Positions 35,729-44,639 of a stretch of DNA of 64,000 nucleotides are shown here, piece by piece. A program made the position numbers and the translations under genes. The notes under the pieces are model-generated. The model saw only the letters and a list, made by a program, of their open reading frames with translations, was not told where the DNA came from and did not search any database. This stretch comes from Dactylococcopsis salina PCC 8305 (lineage in GTDB: Bacteria > Cyanobacteriota > Cyanobacteriia > Cyanobacteriales > Rubidibacteraceae), in contig NC_019780.1 in NCBI RefSeq assembly GCF_000317615.1, positions 2,563,840 to 2,627,839 on the forward strand, read 5' to 3'. The first letter of the stretch is position 1. The number at the start of each line of letters is the position of its first letter.

Positions 35729-36598
35729 TCAAGGGGTAAAAATAAATTTTTCTAAAGCTGCGACAACACCATCAGCTTCAACATTGGGCGCTACCCAGTT
35801 GGCTTCGGTTTGGACTTCTAGGGGTGCGTCTCCCATTGCGATTCCGATGCCAGCATACTGCAACATTTCTAGGTCATTAAAATTATCCCCGATCGCGATC
35901 GTGTTGTCTGCTTGGAGATGTAACACTTTTTCAATGAGATAACGCACTGCTTTTCCCTTACTCGCCCCAGGATGACAGGCTTCAAAAAAATAAGGATTGG
36001 ACTGAGTTAAATATAAATCATCTTTGGAATAGCGTTGTTTAAGAGTCGAAAGTAGATTCTTGGTTATTGCTGGGTTGCTACTCATGGCGAGAACTTTGGT
36101 CGGTGCTTCGGTTAAAAGTTGACGGAGATCACCCACCGCGTTGGCTTCGATGCGACTACGCTCAATGTAAAGACGGGTTTCCTCATTGATTTCTCGCACA
36201 TAAAGTTGATCATTGAGATAAAAATGAACATCCAAAGATGCTCTTCGTTGCGGTTGTTCGCAGTAGTCTAGTAATTCGGCTGCGAGAGGAATCGGTACAG
36301 GTAAATGCCAGAGTTTTTCGTTGGTTTGCGGGTTTTGCATCCAAGCGCCGTTGTAGCAAATAATCGGCAAATCAGCACTGATCGCCTCAGCAAAGTATAA
36401 CGCAGAACGATACATTCGTCCCGTTGCGATCGCCACTTGAATCCCTTTTGCTTTTACTGCTTTTAGAGCCTCAACAACGGTAGGATTCACTTCATTGGAT
36501 GCTCCTGAGATTGTACCATCAATATCTAGCACTACGACACGGATTTCAGGGGGAATGGGAAAGGTGAGGGAATCAGGATTAATAACAGACTCAGTCAT
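35729..36598 (-). CDS. HAD-IIB (Cof-type) phosphatase
   Basis: 289 residues. HAD motif I in VVLDIDGTISGASNEV (about 23-38; nucleophile Asp about 25), motif II region IATGRMYRSA, and motif IV AIGDNFNDLEMLQYAGIGIAMG. The C2B cap lies between. Acts on small phosphorylated substrates; the specific one is unknown. Same strand as ftsW with 55 bp between. Confidence 0.9.
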   Translation of the reverse strand: MTESVINPDSLTFPIPPEIRVVVLDIDGTISGASNEVNPTVVEALKAVKAKGIQVAIATGRMYRSALYFAEAISADLPIICYNGAWMQNPQTNEKLWHLPVPIPLAAELLDYCEQPQRRASLDVHFYLNDQLYVREINEETRLYIERSRIEANAVGDLRQLLTEAPTKVLAMSSNPAITKNLLSTLKQRYSKDDLYLTQSNPYFFEACHPGASKGKAVRYLIEKVLHLQADNTIAIGDNFNDLEMLQYAGIGIAMGDAPLEVQTEANWVAPNVEADGVVAALEKFIFTP

Positions 36599-36699
36599 AA
36601 GAAGATAAGAGTTTGACTGCGTTGAGGAACGAAACTATGTTACCTTAAAAAAAGATTAAGCAATATAAACAACTGTTTTCAAGAACAGAAGAATTACCC

Positions 36700-37113
36700 A
36701 TGGTCGGATTCATTAAAAATATCTTTGGCTCAAAAAACGATAACAACGGCGAACGACAGCCACGTCAAAAACAACAAGCCTTTTATCTTGATCCTGATGA
36801 GGCAAAAACTTATGGCGATATTGATTATATGCGCCAACCTACGAAAACTAGAAAGAGCTTTCCTAAAACTGTAGATAATCCTGAAGGTGGCGAACTCATT
36901 GAGGAAGTTTCTGCTTTAGAGAAAAAGTCTCTCTCTAAAAAACAATCTAATCAAAAAAGTAATCAGTCTTCCTCAACCTCGGTTACACCATCAGAATCGA
37001 CTCAGGAAGGAAAAATTTATTCTGCAAAAGATGATCCAGAAATCCAAAAGCGTCGTCAGTCTGATTCCAGTATGGATATGTTTAGAAATATGGCGAAAGA
37101 CATCAAGAAATAA
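36700..37113 (+). CDS. Conserved cyanobacterial low-complexity protein
   Basis: 137 residues: MVGFIKNIFGSK, then FYLDPDEAKTYGDIDYMR, a Ser/Gln/Lys-rich linker (about 80-125) and the ending SSMDMFRNMAKDIKK. The conserved start, YGDIDYMR block and DMFRNMAKD end with a disordered middle recall a cyanobacterial family of unknown function. No membrane segment. Confidence 0.7.
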   Translation: MVGFIKNIFGSKNDNNGERQPRQKQQAFYLDPDEAKTYGDIDYMRQPTKTRKSFPKTVDNPEGGELIEEVSALEKKSLSKKQSNQKSNQSSSTSVTPSESTQEGKIYSAKDDPEIQKRRQSDSSMDMFRNMAKDIKK

Positions 37114-37259
37114 TCTGTTTTTGGGTTAAAAACTCACTTAATAAAGCAGTAGCGGTTAGAGGGGAATAATTCTAGATTAACTAGATTAAGTTGATGGTTT
37201 TATGCTTCTCTAACTTTTTTATAGAATTAAAATTATCATCAGTTATCTCCTACAAAATA

Positions 37260-38183
37260 ATGATCTTAAATCAAGAAACTCAAGCAACTCAAGTCTATAC
37301 TTGGAATAATTTTCAAGGCACTTATGAAGTGATAGAGTCAACGGAAACGGGAGAAAAAGCATCGATCGCGCTGTTATTAATTCATCCCATTGGTGTTGGA
37401 TTATCTCGTCAATTTTGGCAAAGATTTTGTCAGCAATGGCAAGGAAAAAGTCAATTAGAAACCATTTATAATCCTGATTTAATTGGCTGTGGAGAAAGTG
37501 CTTTACCACGAGTGGCTTATACACCAGAAGATTTTGCCGCCCCCTTAAAAAAACTCATTGAAGAAGTAATAAAAAAGCCTGTGGTTGTTATTTCTCAAGG
37601 TGCTTCCTTCCCGATCGCGCTAGAATTGTTAGCAATGAAACCCTCTCCCGAAATTGCAGGTTTAATTTTAGCCGGTCCCCCTGCTTGGTCAATTATTACT
37701 CAAGAAAAAACCGAAAGAGAACAACGTTTATTATGGAACTTATTTAACTCTCCTCTGGGGGGATTATTTTATCGGTATGCGCGTCGTCGTAACTTTTTAC
37801 AGTCTTTTTCTGTGCGTCAGTTGTTTGAAAAAACCGAGGATGTAGATCAAGAATGGTTGGATATGTTAAAAACTGGGTCAGAAGATTTAAACACCCGTCA
37901 TGCTGTGTTTTCCTTTCTAGCAGGATTTTGGCGGAAAAACTATGAAGGCGCGATCGCTTCGATCACTCAACCCACCCTCGTTTTAATGGGAGAAACCGCC
38001 TCCAGCATCAGCCGCGATAGTGACACTGAATCCGCACAAGAACGCATCGACAGCTATTGTAACGTTCTCCCCAACGGACAAGGAAAAATCCTCCCAGGAC
38101 GCAACGTTCTCCCCTACGAATCAACAACCGCATTCACCACCGCTTGCGAAGAGTTTATTCAACAAATTAAGTCGGTTGGGTAG
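37260..38183 (+). CDS. Alpha/beta-hydrolase-fold protein without canonical nucleophile
   Basis: 307 residues from ATG 37260 (MILNQETQATQVYTWNNF); the frame opens at 37191. The fold is clear: LLLIHPIGVGLSRQFWQRF, YNPDLIGCGESALP, GLILAGPPAW, TQPTLVLMGETAS. However, the elbow reads VVVISQGASFP, where G-x-S-x-G would be expected, so the usual Ser position appears to be Gly. Activity is therefore doubtful or non-hydrolytic. Confidence 0.78.
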   Translation: MILNQETQATQVYTWNNFQGTYEVIESTETGEKASIALLLIHPIGVGLSRQFWQRFCQQWQGKSQLETIYNPDLIGCGESALPRVAYTPEDFAAPLKKLIEEVIKKPVVVISQGASFPIALELLAMKPSPEIAGLILAGPPAWSIITQEKTEREQRLLWNLFNSPLGGLFYRYARRRNFLQSFSVRQLFEKTEDVDQEWLDMLKTGSEDLNTRHAVFSFLAGFWRKNYEGAIASITQPTLVLMGETASSISRDSDTESAQERIDSYCNVLPNGQGKILPGRNVLPYESTTAFTTACEEFIQQIKSVG

Positions 38184-38211
38184 AGAGAAACAAAACTTCC
38201 AAACTTAAATC

Positions 38212-38547
38212 ATGTCCTCCCTAATCCTTTCCCGTCAGCTTCAACAAACCCTAAAACAACTCAAACAGCAACTTCAAAACACTTATCAAGACCAACTTGT
38301 TAATCTAATTTTATTCGGATCACAAGCGCGAGGAGATGCCGAACCTGACTCTGATGTGGATATTTTAGTCATTCTGGCTAAAGATGTGAATCCCGTCGCC
38401 GAAATTAAACACAATAACCCCTTAATTTCTGGGCTTTCCCTAGAAACTGATCAACTGATCAACTGTATTTACCTCTCAGAAAAAGACTGGCATCATCTAA
38501 AAACCCCTTTGCTCCAAAACATCCGTAAAGAAGGAATTTTCGTTTGA
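38212..38547 (+). CDS. MNT-type nucleotidyltransferase (antitoxin of MNT/HEPN pair)
   Basis: 111 residues. NLILFGSQARGDAEPDSDVDILVIL is the minimal nucleotidyltransferase signature (GSxARG and the catalytic DxD). MNT proteins paired with HEPN toxins inactivate the toxin by adding AMP. The HEPN partner lies immediately downstream but is broken. The stop codon overlaps the left end of a MITE (38547). Confidence 0.85.
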   Translation: MSSLILSRQLQQTLKQLKQQLQNTYQDQLVNLILFGSQARGDAEPDSDVDILVILAKDVNPVAEIKHNNPLISGLSLETDQLINCIYLSEKDWHHLKTPLLQNIRKEGIFV

Positions 38548-38654
38548 TATCAGGTTCGCTCAATCAATTATAAAAAGTAGGTTGGGTAGAGACGTTCCAT
38601 GGAACGTCTCTACGCGAAACCCAACACCAATTATAAGCAATTACCCGAACCCAA
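38547..38654. mobile_element. MITE with ATATCAGGTTCG end, carrying palindrome insert
   Basis: The left end ATATCAGGTTCGCTCAATCA and the inner GTAGGTTGGGT...ACCCAACACCAATTATAA match the element at 45607-45699 in reverse orientation. The 28-bp palindrome at 38586-38613 has inserted in its centre. The right inverted end is degenerate (ACCCGAACCCAAT). It sits between the MNT gene and its HEPN partner. Confidence 0.75.
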
Positions 38655-38655
38655 T

Positions 38656-38884
38656 ATGACTCCTGAACAAGACCAACTGTTCCAAAAAGCGCAACAAAGC
38701 CTTAATGCTGCCAAATATCTCCATTCCCCTTGAATTTCATCGCCAGCTAAAAGAAGCTCAAGACTTACGAAACTTGGGAGACTATGGTGAAGTTGAGCTA
38801 ATTTCTCAACAAGAAGCAGAACTGCAAATTCAACGAGCAGAAGCCTTTGTCGTATTTTACGCATCGAATGCAGATGTCATTTAA
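38656..38884 (+). pseudogene. HEPN-domain toxin pseudogene (internal deletion and frameshift)
   Basis: The first frame gives MTPEQDQLFQKAQQSLNAAK plus YLHSP, then TGA. The +1 frame continues with PLEFHRQLKEAQDLRNLGDY, GEVELISQQEAELQIQRAEA and FVVFYASNADVI. These are the beginning and end of a normal ~125-residue HEPN protein. The central helices, which carry the R-x4-6-H ribonuclease motif, are absent. The toxin should be inactive. Confidence 0.8.
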
Positions 38885-40386
38885 TATTTTGCTTCTCGTT
38901 CCAAGCGTTCAATTTCTCTTTGCCATCGTCTTAAAACTTCTTTCCGTTTCGATTGTTTATCAGCATCAGGTTCACGAAGTCCCTTCTGAGGATCATAAGG
39001 ATCACGATAGGGTTGATTTGGATTATGTTTATTTCTACGTTTAAAGTAAGTTGTTCCAGGGTTAGGGACAATTCTTCGTTCTCGCAACCATCTCTCACAA
39101 TAAATTTGCCACAGATATTTATGATCATGAACCTTTCCCCCCAAAGCCCGTAAACGCTTCACCGATAACTGAGAAGACTCAAACAATTCTTGTTCAATAT
39201 TCGGATATTGAAAACGGTTAAAAATGCGAGTCTCGCTTCCACTTCCTCGGAAAAACTCCACAACAAAACAATCTCCAAAATCAAAAATACAAATTTCTGT
39301 TTCTTCACTGCCATCATCTTGAAGAATATCAATATTTTGGACGAATTGGTTACCTACAACATTAACGGAAGACTGAGGAAGTAAAACACGAATGCGCTTA
39401 AACTGATTAGAATATTGTTCCCAAAAATACTTTCTGCTGATCAGTTGATTCTTTTCAGGGTGTTCTTCTTCATCCTTATCTGGAAGCTGAGAAGCGACTA
39501 AATCAACTAACCTTTGAAAATCTCGATAATTAGCAGAACCAAACCATTGTCTTAACGCACTTTTTCCTTCACTAGATAACCGATTCCACTTAGAAGCAGT
39601 AGTTCTTGAGCCATAATTATTCTGTAACCATGTGACTAAGTTAGTAAACTGTCCGCCAATCTCAGCACTAACATTTTTTAGTAATGTTTCCACCGCACTA
39701 ATTTCCTGTTCAACGGTCATATCTTCCAAACATTGAACTAACCAGGCAGCGTGGTTTTGTTGAAGTTTTGACTGAGAAAAAGCCGTCACCACATACTCTA
39801 AAACATCATTAATGATGCTTAAATTACTAGGCAATTGAGCCGTAATAAATAAATTTTTCGGTGTTAATTCTTCAGCGAGAGACAGCTGTGCTAAAGGTAA
39901 AAGTGGATCACGTTTTCTGAATTGAAGTAAAACGCTAACGGTTAGATCATCATCCCCAACCACATCAGATAAAGTCGAAAACGTTTCGACAAAAGAGGGC
40001 GCTAAAACCTTTTTATTTCCATCATAATAATAAGCCAATCGGGAACATAAACGTTGCTTTAGCATATCGTTCCCAATTGCATTTTCCCAAACTAATCGAG
40101 AAGTAGCCAATCGCTGTTCTGATGAATGTTCACGATCCCATTCTTGTTTTGCATAAATACAGTAAATCCACTCTAAAAAAGTAATATGATCTATATTTCC
40201 ATCCTCTAAATCCATCAGAATTTTATCTAGAGAACGCGGAGTATAATTCTTATATTGAGCCACTTCTGGTGGTAAATCTGGGGGATAATATTCATTATTA
40301 TTTTCTAGATTATACGCTAATCTTTGGAGTGCTGTGGGTTTTAATTGTAACGGTTCAATAGAAACAATGGACTTAAAATTTTTCAT
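38881..40386 (-). CDS. zorC: EH-signature-domain protein, ZorC-like
   Basis: 501 residues from ATG 40386 with AAGGAAG just upstream; the frame opens at 40419. The helical N-terminal part is not recognised. The C-terminal part fits the EH_Signature domain of ZorC: KYFWEQYSNQFKRIRVLLP, then IFDFGDCFVVEFFRGSGSET, then LRALGGKVHDHKYLWQIYCERW. A basic tail (RNKHNPNQPYRD...KRKEVLRRWQREIERLERE) follows. Third gene of the zorA-zorB-zorC order. In type I Zorya, ZorC partners ZorD; no ZorD follows here. Assignment rests on motif memory and gene order. Confidence 0.72.
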   Translation of the reverse strand: MKNFKSIVSIEPLQLKPTALQRLAYNLENNNEYYPPDLPPEVAQYKNYTPRSLDKILMDLEDGNIDHITFLEWIYCIYAKQEWDREHSSEQRLATSRLVWENAIGNDMLKQRLCSRLAYYYDGNKKVLAPSFVETFSTLSDVVGDDDLTVSVLLQFRKRDPLLPLAQLSLAEELTPKNLFITAQLPSNLSIINDVLEYVVTAFSQSKLQQNHAAWLVQCLEDMTVEQEISAVETLLKNVSAEIGGQFTNLVTWLQNNYGSRTTASKWNRLSSEGKSALRQWFGSANYRDFQRLVDLVASQLPDKDEEEHPEKNQLISRKYFWEQYSNQFKRIRVLLPQSSVNVVGNQFVQNIDILQDDGSEETEICIFDFGDCFVVEFFRGSGSETRIFNRFQYPNIEQELFESSQLSVKRLRALGGKVHDHKYLWQIYCERWLRERRIVPNPGTTYFKRRNKHNPNQPYRDPYDPQKGLREPDADKQSKRKEVLRRWQREIERLEREAKY

Positions 40387-40435
40387 GTTTATTCTTCCTT
40401 GAATTTGGGTGGTGAACATTTAATTATCAGAAACT

Positions 40436-40560
40436 GTAGGTTGGGTTGAGGGAACAATCAGTCATTTAGATGCTTAACAGCTTAAGGTGGGCAATGCCCA
40501 CCCTACTTACACTGATTTAATTCCCCCCTTTCAAAGGGGGGGGTTAGGGGGGATAAACCC
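40436..40560. repeat. Palindromic repeats between zorB and zorC
   Basis: GTAGGTTGGGT remnant, GTGGGCAATGCCCAC palindrome at 40488-40502, and a CCCCCC...GGGGGG hairpin at 40521-40555. Non-coding; could fold in the zorBC transcript. Confidence 0.7.
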
Positions 40561-40582
40561 CGTTTAATTATAAAAAATATAA

Positions 40583-41305
40583 TTAACGTTGGTTATCAAT
40601 AGACTCTTTAACCTTTTCTCCTTCTTGGTTAACAAAATCGCTAAAATCAGGGCGACGTAATTGGAAACGAAAAGTTACTTTTCGATCTTTAGCATTATCT
40701 AGGCTTTGATTAGCATCAATTTCCCCTCGTCCACTAATTAAAATTTTCTCTTCAAAACGTTCTTCATTGGAAAAGTTCAATTGCTCAGAAAAGATATAAT
40801 TAGTAACCGATAAAGCCCGTTCTAAACTTAAAGCGCGATTCACTTCATCTGAACCTTGAGAACTGGTGTGTCCTTCAATTACTACCCTTGCAATTTCCTT
40901 GTCAAATTGTTCATCAGAAAAAATAACATCGCTATAAATCGGAATAAATTTGTTAAGAAATGCTTTTCCTTCAGGCTTCAGTTCAGACTCTCCTTCTGCA
41001 AACAATATTTTGTCATCTAGACTTACATCTCCTGTTTCTGGATCAACTTCTACTGCATCACCACCAACGCCTTCTTCAATTGCAGTTTGAACGACTAAGG
41101 GAAGGTTTTTTAGTGCTTCCTCATACTTTCTTAACTCTTCTATTTTTTTCTGTAGCTGAATTTGAGTGGCGATAAATAGTAAAGCAAAAAATAACAGCAA
41201 TCCTGACATTAAATCGCTAATTGATAGCCAAACGCCAGATTCTTGATCTTGTTCGTCTTCTAAGTCTAGTTCGGAATTGGAATTAAGTTTGTCTAAATTT
41301 AGCAT
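40583..41305 (-). CDS. zorB: MotB/OmpA-like membrane protein, ZorB-like
   Basis: 240 residues. A short cytoplasmic N-terminus, then WLSISDLMSGLLLFFALLFIATQ (about 26-48), a membrane helix with an Asp (about 31) at the place of the proton-carrying Asp of MotB. A coiled stalk follows, then an OmpA-type peptidoglycan-binding domain (ARVVIEGHTSSQGSDEVNRALSLERA). This is the ZorB layout. AAGGAG precedes the ATG. Predicted stator subunit of the ZorAB motor in the inner membrane. Confidence 0.85.
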   Translation of the reverse strand: MLNLDKLNSNSELDLEDEQDQESGVWLSISDLMSGLLLFFALLFIATQIQLQKKIEELRKYEEALKNLPLVVQTAIEEGVGGDAVEVDPETGDVSLDDKILFAEGESELKPEGKAFLNKFIPIYSDVIFSDEQFDKEIARVVIEGHTSSQGSDEVNRALSLERALSVTNYIFSEQLNFSNEERFEEKILISGRGEIDANQSLDNAKDRKVTFRFQLRRPDFSDFVNQEGEKVKESIDNQR

Positions 41306-41342
41306 TGTTTTCTCCTTTTACATCTGTTTAATTTTTTGAAGA

Positions 41343-41403
41343 GGTGGGCAGTGCCCACCCTACAAGGGCTTTTGAATAGGTGGGCAGTGCCCACCCTACA
41401 AGG
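41343..41403. repeat. Two tandem GTGGGCAGTGCCCAC palindromes between zorA and zorB
   Basis: Two copies of AGGTGGGCAGTGCCCACCCT ACAAGG, of the same family as the copy at 40488. Each forms a 15-bp perfect hairpin in the intercistronic RNA. Confidence 0.85.
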
Positions 41404-41409
41404 ACTGTT

Positions 41410-42855
41410 TTAACGATTACTGTTAGAATTATTTAAATCCTCGGCTGTTGCCACTAAATAGTTAGCAACACTCATTAATCCTTGAGAAGTTTGATTGAGT
41501 TGGTTACACACTTCTGCTGCTGCTTGTTCTGATTCTTGTCGCCCTTGTTGATAGGTTTCGTTGGCTTGTTCAAAGTATTGGGTTAGATTTTCATTCCAAG
41601 TTTCTAAGCCTTGATTGAAGTTATAAATCAGGTTTTGATAAGCCTGATTGATTTGTTTTGATTCATTTCCTAATGTTCGTGCTATTTCTTGAATTTGGGC
41701 TAAACGTTCGGCAGAAGTTAAACCCGTTGTATTGGCTAAGTCGCTAACAGCTTTTGTTGTTGTTTGAATTGTGTTCATGCTTTCAATGACTTGTTCGGTC
41801 ATGTTTTTAGCATCTTCTTGGAAGACTCGTTGTAATTCTTTGACCACTTCTTCTAAGCCTTCTCGTTGTTTTCCTAATGTTTCTTCGAGGAGGTTATTTT
41901 GTTGTTCAAAAAACTGATTGAGTGATTCTTGATAGTTGAGACGGAAGTTTTCTAATTCTTGCTGTGCGGTTTGGCGCGTATTTTGCAACATGGAATCAAT
42001 ATTGGTGAGTGTTCCGTTGAGGTTATCGCTGGCGTTACCCATCATGTCAGAGGCTGCGGTGCGTTGGGCTTCCATTCCTGCTAATTGTTCTCTGAGTTCT
42101 TTAACTGCATGAGAAGCCTCTCTTGTCATTTCTGCACTTTCATCGAGGCGGGTGACGACTGGTTCGATGACTTCGTTTTTGAGTTCTCCAATGAGGGTTT
42201 TTAGAAGTTCTTGGCGTTGGTTTTCAATGGTTTGGCGTTGCGGGTTTAGATCATTTTGAATCTCTCCAAAAATGGGTTTTAAGGCTGTTGCGACTTCCTC
42301 TCCGATATTTTTGGCGTTGAGTGTGGCTAACCCTTCCATTTTTTCGACAACATTCCCTAATTGATTAATCAGGGCTTGAGTGGTGTTTTGATCACTATTT
42401 TGACGAATTTTTGGAATTAAATTATTACGGCGAATTCGCTTTAAAGTTTCACTGATAGCAAGAATAAAAATAAATAAACTTGCGCCACCTAACCCCCAGA
42501 GGGAGGTTTGGAAGGCGGTTTTCATTCCTGCTAAAAGTTCGGTGCTGTTGTTAAGAAGTGCATCGGTATCATTGATGTTTTCTAAAGCAATTCCTTTTAA
42601 CCCCTGAGAAATGCCCCAAAATGTTCCTAAAATTCCAATTGCGGTCAATAATGTCGGAATAAAGTGTAATGGACTACGAATGTTTCCTTTGCTGAAAATA
42701 GAAAGATCACGATTTTCGTTTTTTTGTTTTGCCTTTTTTCCTGTTTCTCTATAATAGTTTACGATCAGTACGATTTCGATCGATAATCCCAAAATAAAGA
42801 TGATCCTTACAATGTTGATGAAAAACCAGTTATTGATTTCAATAGCGTTAAGCAT
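41410..42855 (-). CDS. zorA: MotA/ExbB-like membrane protein with long coiled-coil tail, ZorA-like
   Basis: 481 residues. Membrane helices at about 8-30, 66-90 (FIPTLLTAIGILGTFWGISQ) and 112-136 (AFQTSLWGLGGASLFIFILA) form the MotA-type channel unit. Residues about 150-470 are a Gln/Glu-rich coiled coil with repeated heptads, the cytoplasmic tail expected of ZorA. It is shorter than the E. coli type I protein as I recall it. TAAGGAG precedes the ATG. With zorB it should form a proton-driven motor that senses cell-envelope disturbance by phage. Confidence 0.85.
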   Translation of the reverse strand: MLNAIEINNWFFINIVRIIFILGLSIEIVLIVNYYRETGKKAKQKNENRDLSIFSKGNIRSPLHFIPTLLTAIGILGTFWGISQGLKGIALENINDTDALLNNSTELLAGMKTAFQTSLWGLGGASLFIFILAISETLKRIRRNNLIPKIRQNSDQNTTQALINQLGNVVEKMEGLATLNAKNIGEEVATALKPIFGEIQNDLNPQRQTIENQRQELLKTLIGELKNEVIEPVVTRLDESAEMTREASHAVKELREQLAGMEAQRTAASDMMGNASDNLNGTLTNIDSMLQNTRQTAQQELENFRLNYQESLNQFFEQQNNLLEETLGKQREGLEEVVKELQRVFQEDAKNMTEQVIESMNTIQTTTKAVSDLANTTGLTSAERLAQIQEIARTLGNESKQINQAYQNLIYNFNQGLETWNENLTQYFEQANETYQQGRQESEQAAAEVCNQLNQTSQGLMSVANYLVATAEDLNNSNSNR

Positions 42856-42887
42856 GATGATTTGGACTCCTTAGTTTTAAGTGTTAT

Positions 42888-43021
42888 GGTGTTGGGTTGG
42901 GTTTTTCTTGTTAGTGAGGGTGTTGGGTTGGGTTTTTCTTGTTAGTGAGGGTGTTGGGTTGGGTTTTTCTTGTTAGTGAGGGTGTTGGGTTGGGTTTTTC
43001 TTGTTAGTGAGGGTGTTGGGT
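42888..43021. repeat. 31-bp tandem repeat upstream of zorA
   Basis: More than four units of GGTGTTGGGTTGGGTTTTTC plus TTGTTAGTGAG, identical to the base, ending in an inverted GTAGGTTGGGT copy. It lies in the divergent promoter region between zorA and gnd. No spacers. Confidence 0.9.
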
Positions 43022-43214
43022 TTCCCTTCGCTCCACCCAACCTACGTTTTTTGAGTTAATGGTGTTGATTTCTATTACTAGCGTTTCGAGACTGGGGTTA
43101 AGTTCCATAATTCGGCGATACACAACCAATCTTTATCTATTTTTTAGAGAAAACTCATGGATTTACCGTTATCCTGAAAACAAACAAATGTTGGACGATC
43201 GCGGATTACAAATT

Positions 43215-44639
43215 ATGACACAACCGAGCTTTGGTGTAATTGGTTTAGCAGTAATGGGAGAAAACTTGGCTCTAAATGTGGAAAGTCGAGGTTTTCCAGT
43301 GGCTGTTTATAACCGCACGGCGGAGAAAACTAAAACTTTTATGGCGGAACGAGCGCAAGGCAAAAATGTCACTGATACTTACACAGTAGAAGAGTTTGTC
43401 AAGGCGTTGGCACCTCCTCGTAAAATTTTGGTGATGGTAAAAGCGGGAAAACCAGTGGATGCTGTGATTAGCCAACTGAAACCCCTCCTCCAAGAAGGAG
43501 ACATGATTATTGATGGCGGAAACTCTCTCTATGAAGACACTCAACGACGCACAGAAGAGTTAGAAGCGGTGGGTTTAGGTTTTATGGGAATGGGTGTCAG
43601 TGGCGGTGAAGAAGGAGCGCTTCTCGGACCGAGTTTGATGCCAGGTGGGACTCCTGAAGCCTACGACAAGGTAGAATCGATCGTCACGAAAATTGCGGCG
43701 CAAGTGGATGATGGCCCCTGTGTGACTTATATTGGACCGGGTGGCGCGGGTCATTATGTGAAAATGGTTCACAATGGCATTGAATACGGCGATATGCAGT
43801 TAATTGCAGAGGCTTATGATTTATTGAAAAATGCTCTCGGTTTGAACCATGAACAGTTAAGTGAGGTGTTCGCGCAATGGAATCAAACAGAGGAGTTAAA
43901 CTCGTTTTTAATTGAAATTAGCGCGGAAATTTTCAAGAAAATTGACCCAGAAACCGATCGCCCGCTAGTAGATGTTATTCTTGATTCTGCGGGGCAAAAG
44001 GGAACTGGACGTTGGACGGTTGTCAGTTCTTTAGAGTTAGGGATTCCCATTCCGACGATTTACGCGGCGGTGAATGCGCGAGTGATTTCTTCGTTTAAGG
44101 AAGAGCGAGTGGCGGCGAAAGAACAACTCGCCGGTCCGAGTGGGAAATATGAGGGAGATGTACAATCATTTATTGATAAGGTTCGAGATGCCCTCTACTG
44201 CTCGAAAATGTGTTCCTATGCTCAAGGAATGGCGTTGATGGGGAAAGCCTCGGAAGAGTTTGGGTTTAATCTCAATTTGAGCGAAATTGCTCGTATCTGG
44301 AAGGGAGGTTGCATTATTCGCGCTGGTTTCTTGGATAAAATTAAAGCGGCTTTTAAGGAGAATCCGAAACTCCCTAATCTTTTACTTGCTCCTGAGTTTA
44401 AACAGACGATTCTCGATCGACAAGAGGCGTGGCGAGAAGTTTTAGCTGTGTCTAATCAGTTAGGGATTCCTGTTCCCGCGTTTAGTGCTTCTTTAGATTA
44501 TTTTGACAGCTATCGGCGCGATCGACTGCCTCAAAATCTTACTCAAGCTCAACGGGATTTCTTTGGCGCTCACACCTACGAGCGAGTCGATAAACCTCGC
44601 GGTGAGTTCTTCCATACGGAATGGATGGAAAATAGTTAA
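43215..44639 (+). CDS. gnd: 6-phosphogluconate dehydrogenase (decarboxylating)
   Basis: 474 residues from ATG 43215 ([20 protein letters not shown]); the frame extends to 43059 but a 474-residue product is the family norm. NADP fold [28 protein letters not shown], substrate motifs [19 protein letters not shown] and [15 protein letters not shown], and the family end [10 protein letters not shown]. Oxidative pentose phosphate pathway: 6-phosphogluconate to ribulose 5-phosphate, CO2 and NADPH. Confidence 0.95.
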   Translation: MTQPSFGVIGLAVMGENLALNVESRGFPVAVYNRTAEKTKTFMAERAQGKNVTDTYTVEEFVKALAPPRKILVMVKAGKPVDAVISQLKPLLQEGDMIIDGGNSLYEDTQRRTEELEAVGLGFMGMGVSGGEEGALLGPSLMPGGTPEAYDKVESIVTKIAAQVDDGPCVTYIGPGGAGHYVKMVHNGIEYGDMQLIAEAYDLLKNALGLNHEQLSEVFAQWNQTEELNSFLIEISAEIFKKIDPETDRPLVDVILDSAGQKGTGRWTVVSSLELGIPIPTIYAAVNARVISSFKEERVAAKEQLAGPSGKYEGDVQSFIDKVRDALYCSKMCSYAQGMALMGKASEEFGFNLNLSEIARIWKGGCIIRAGFLDKIKAAFKENPKLPNLLLAPEFKQTILDRQEAWREVLAVSNQLGIPVPAFSASLDYFDSYRRDRLPQNLTQAQRDFFGAHTYERVDKPRGEFFHTEWMENS

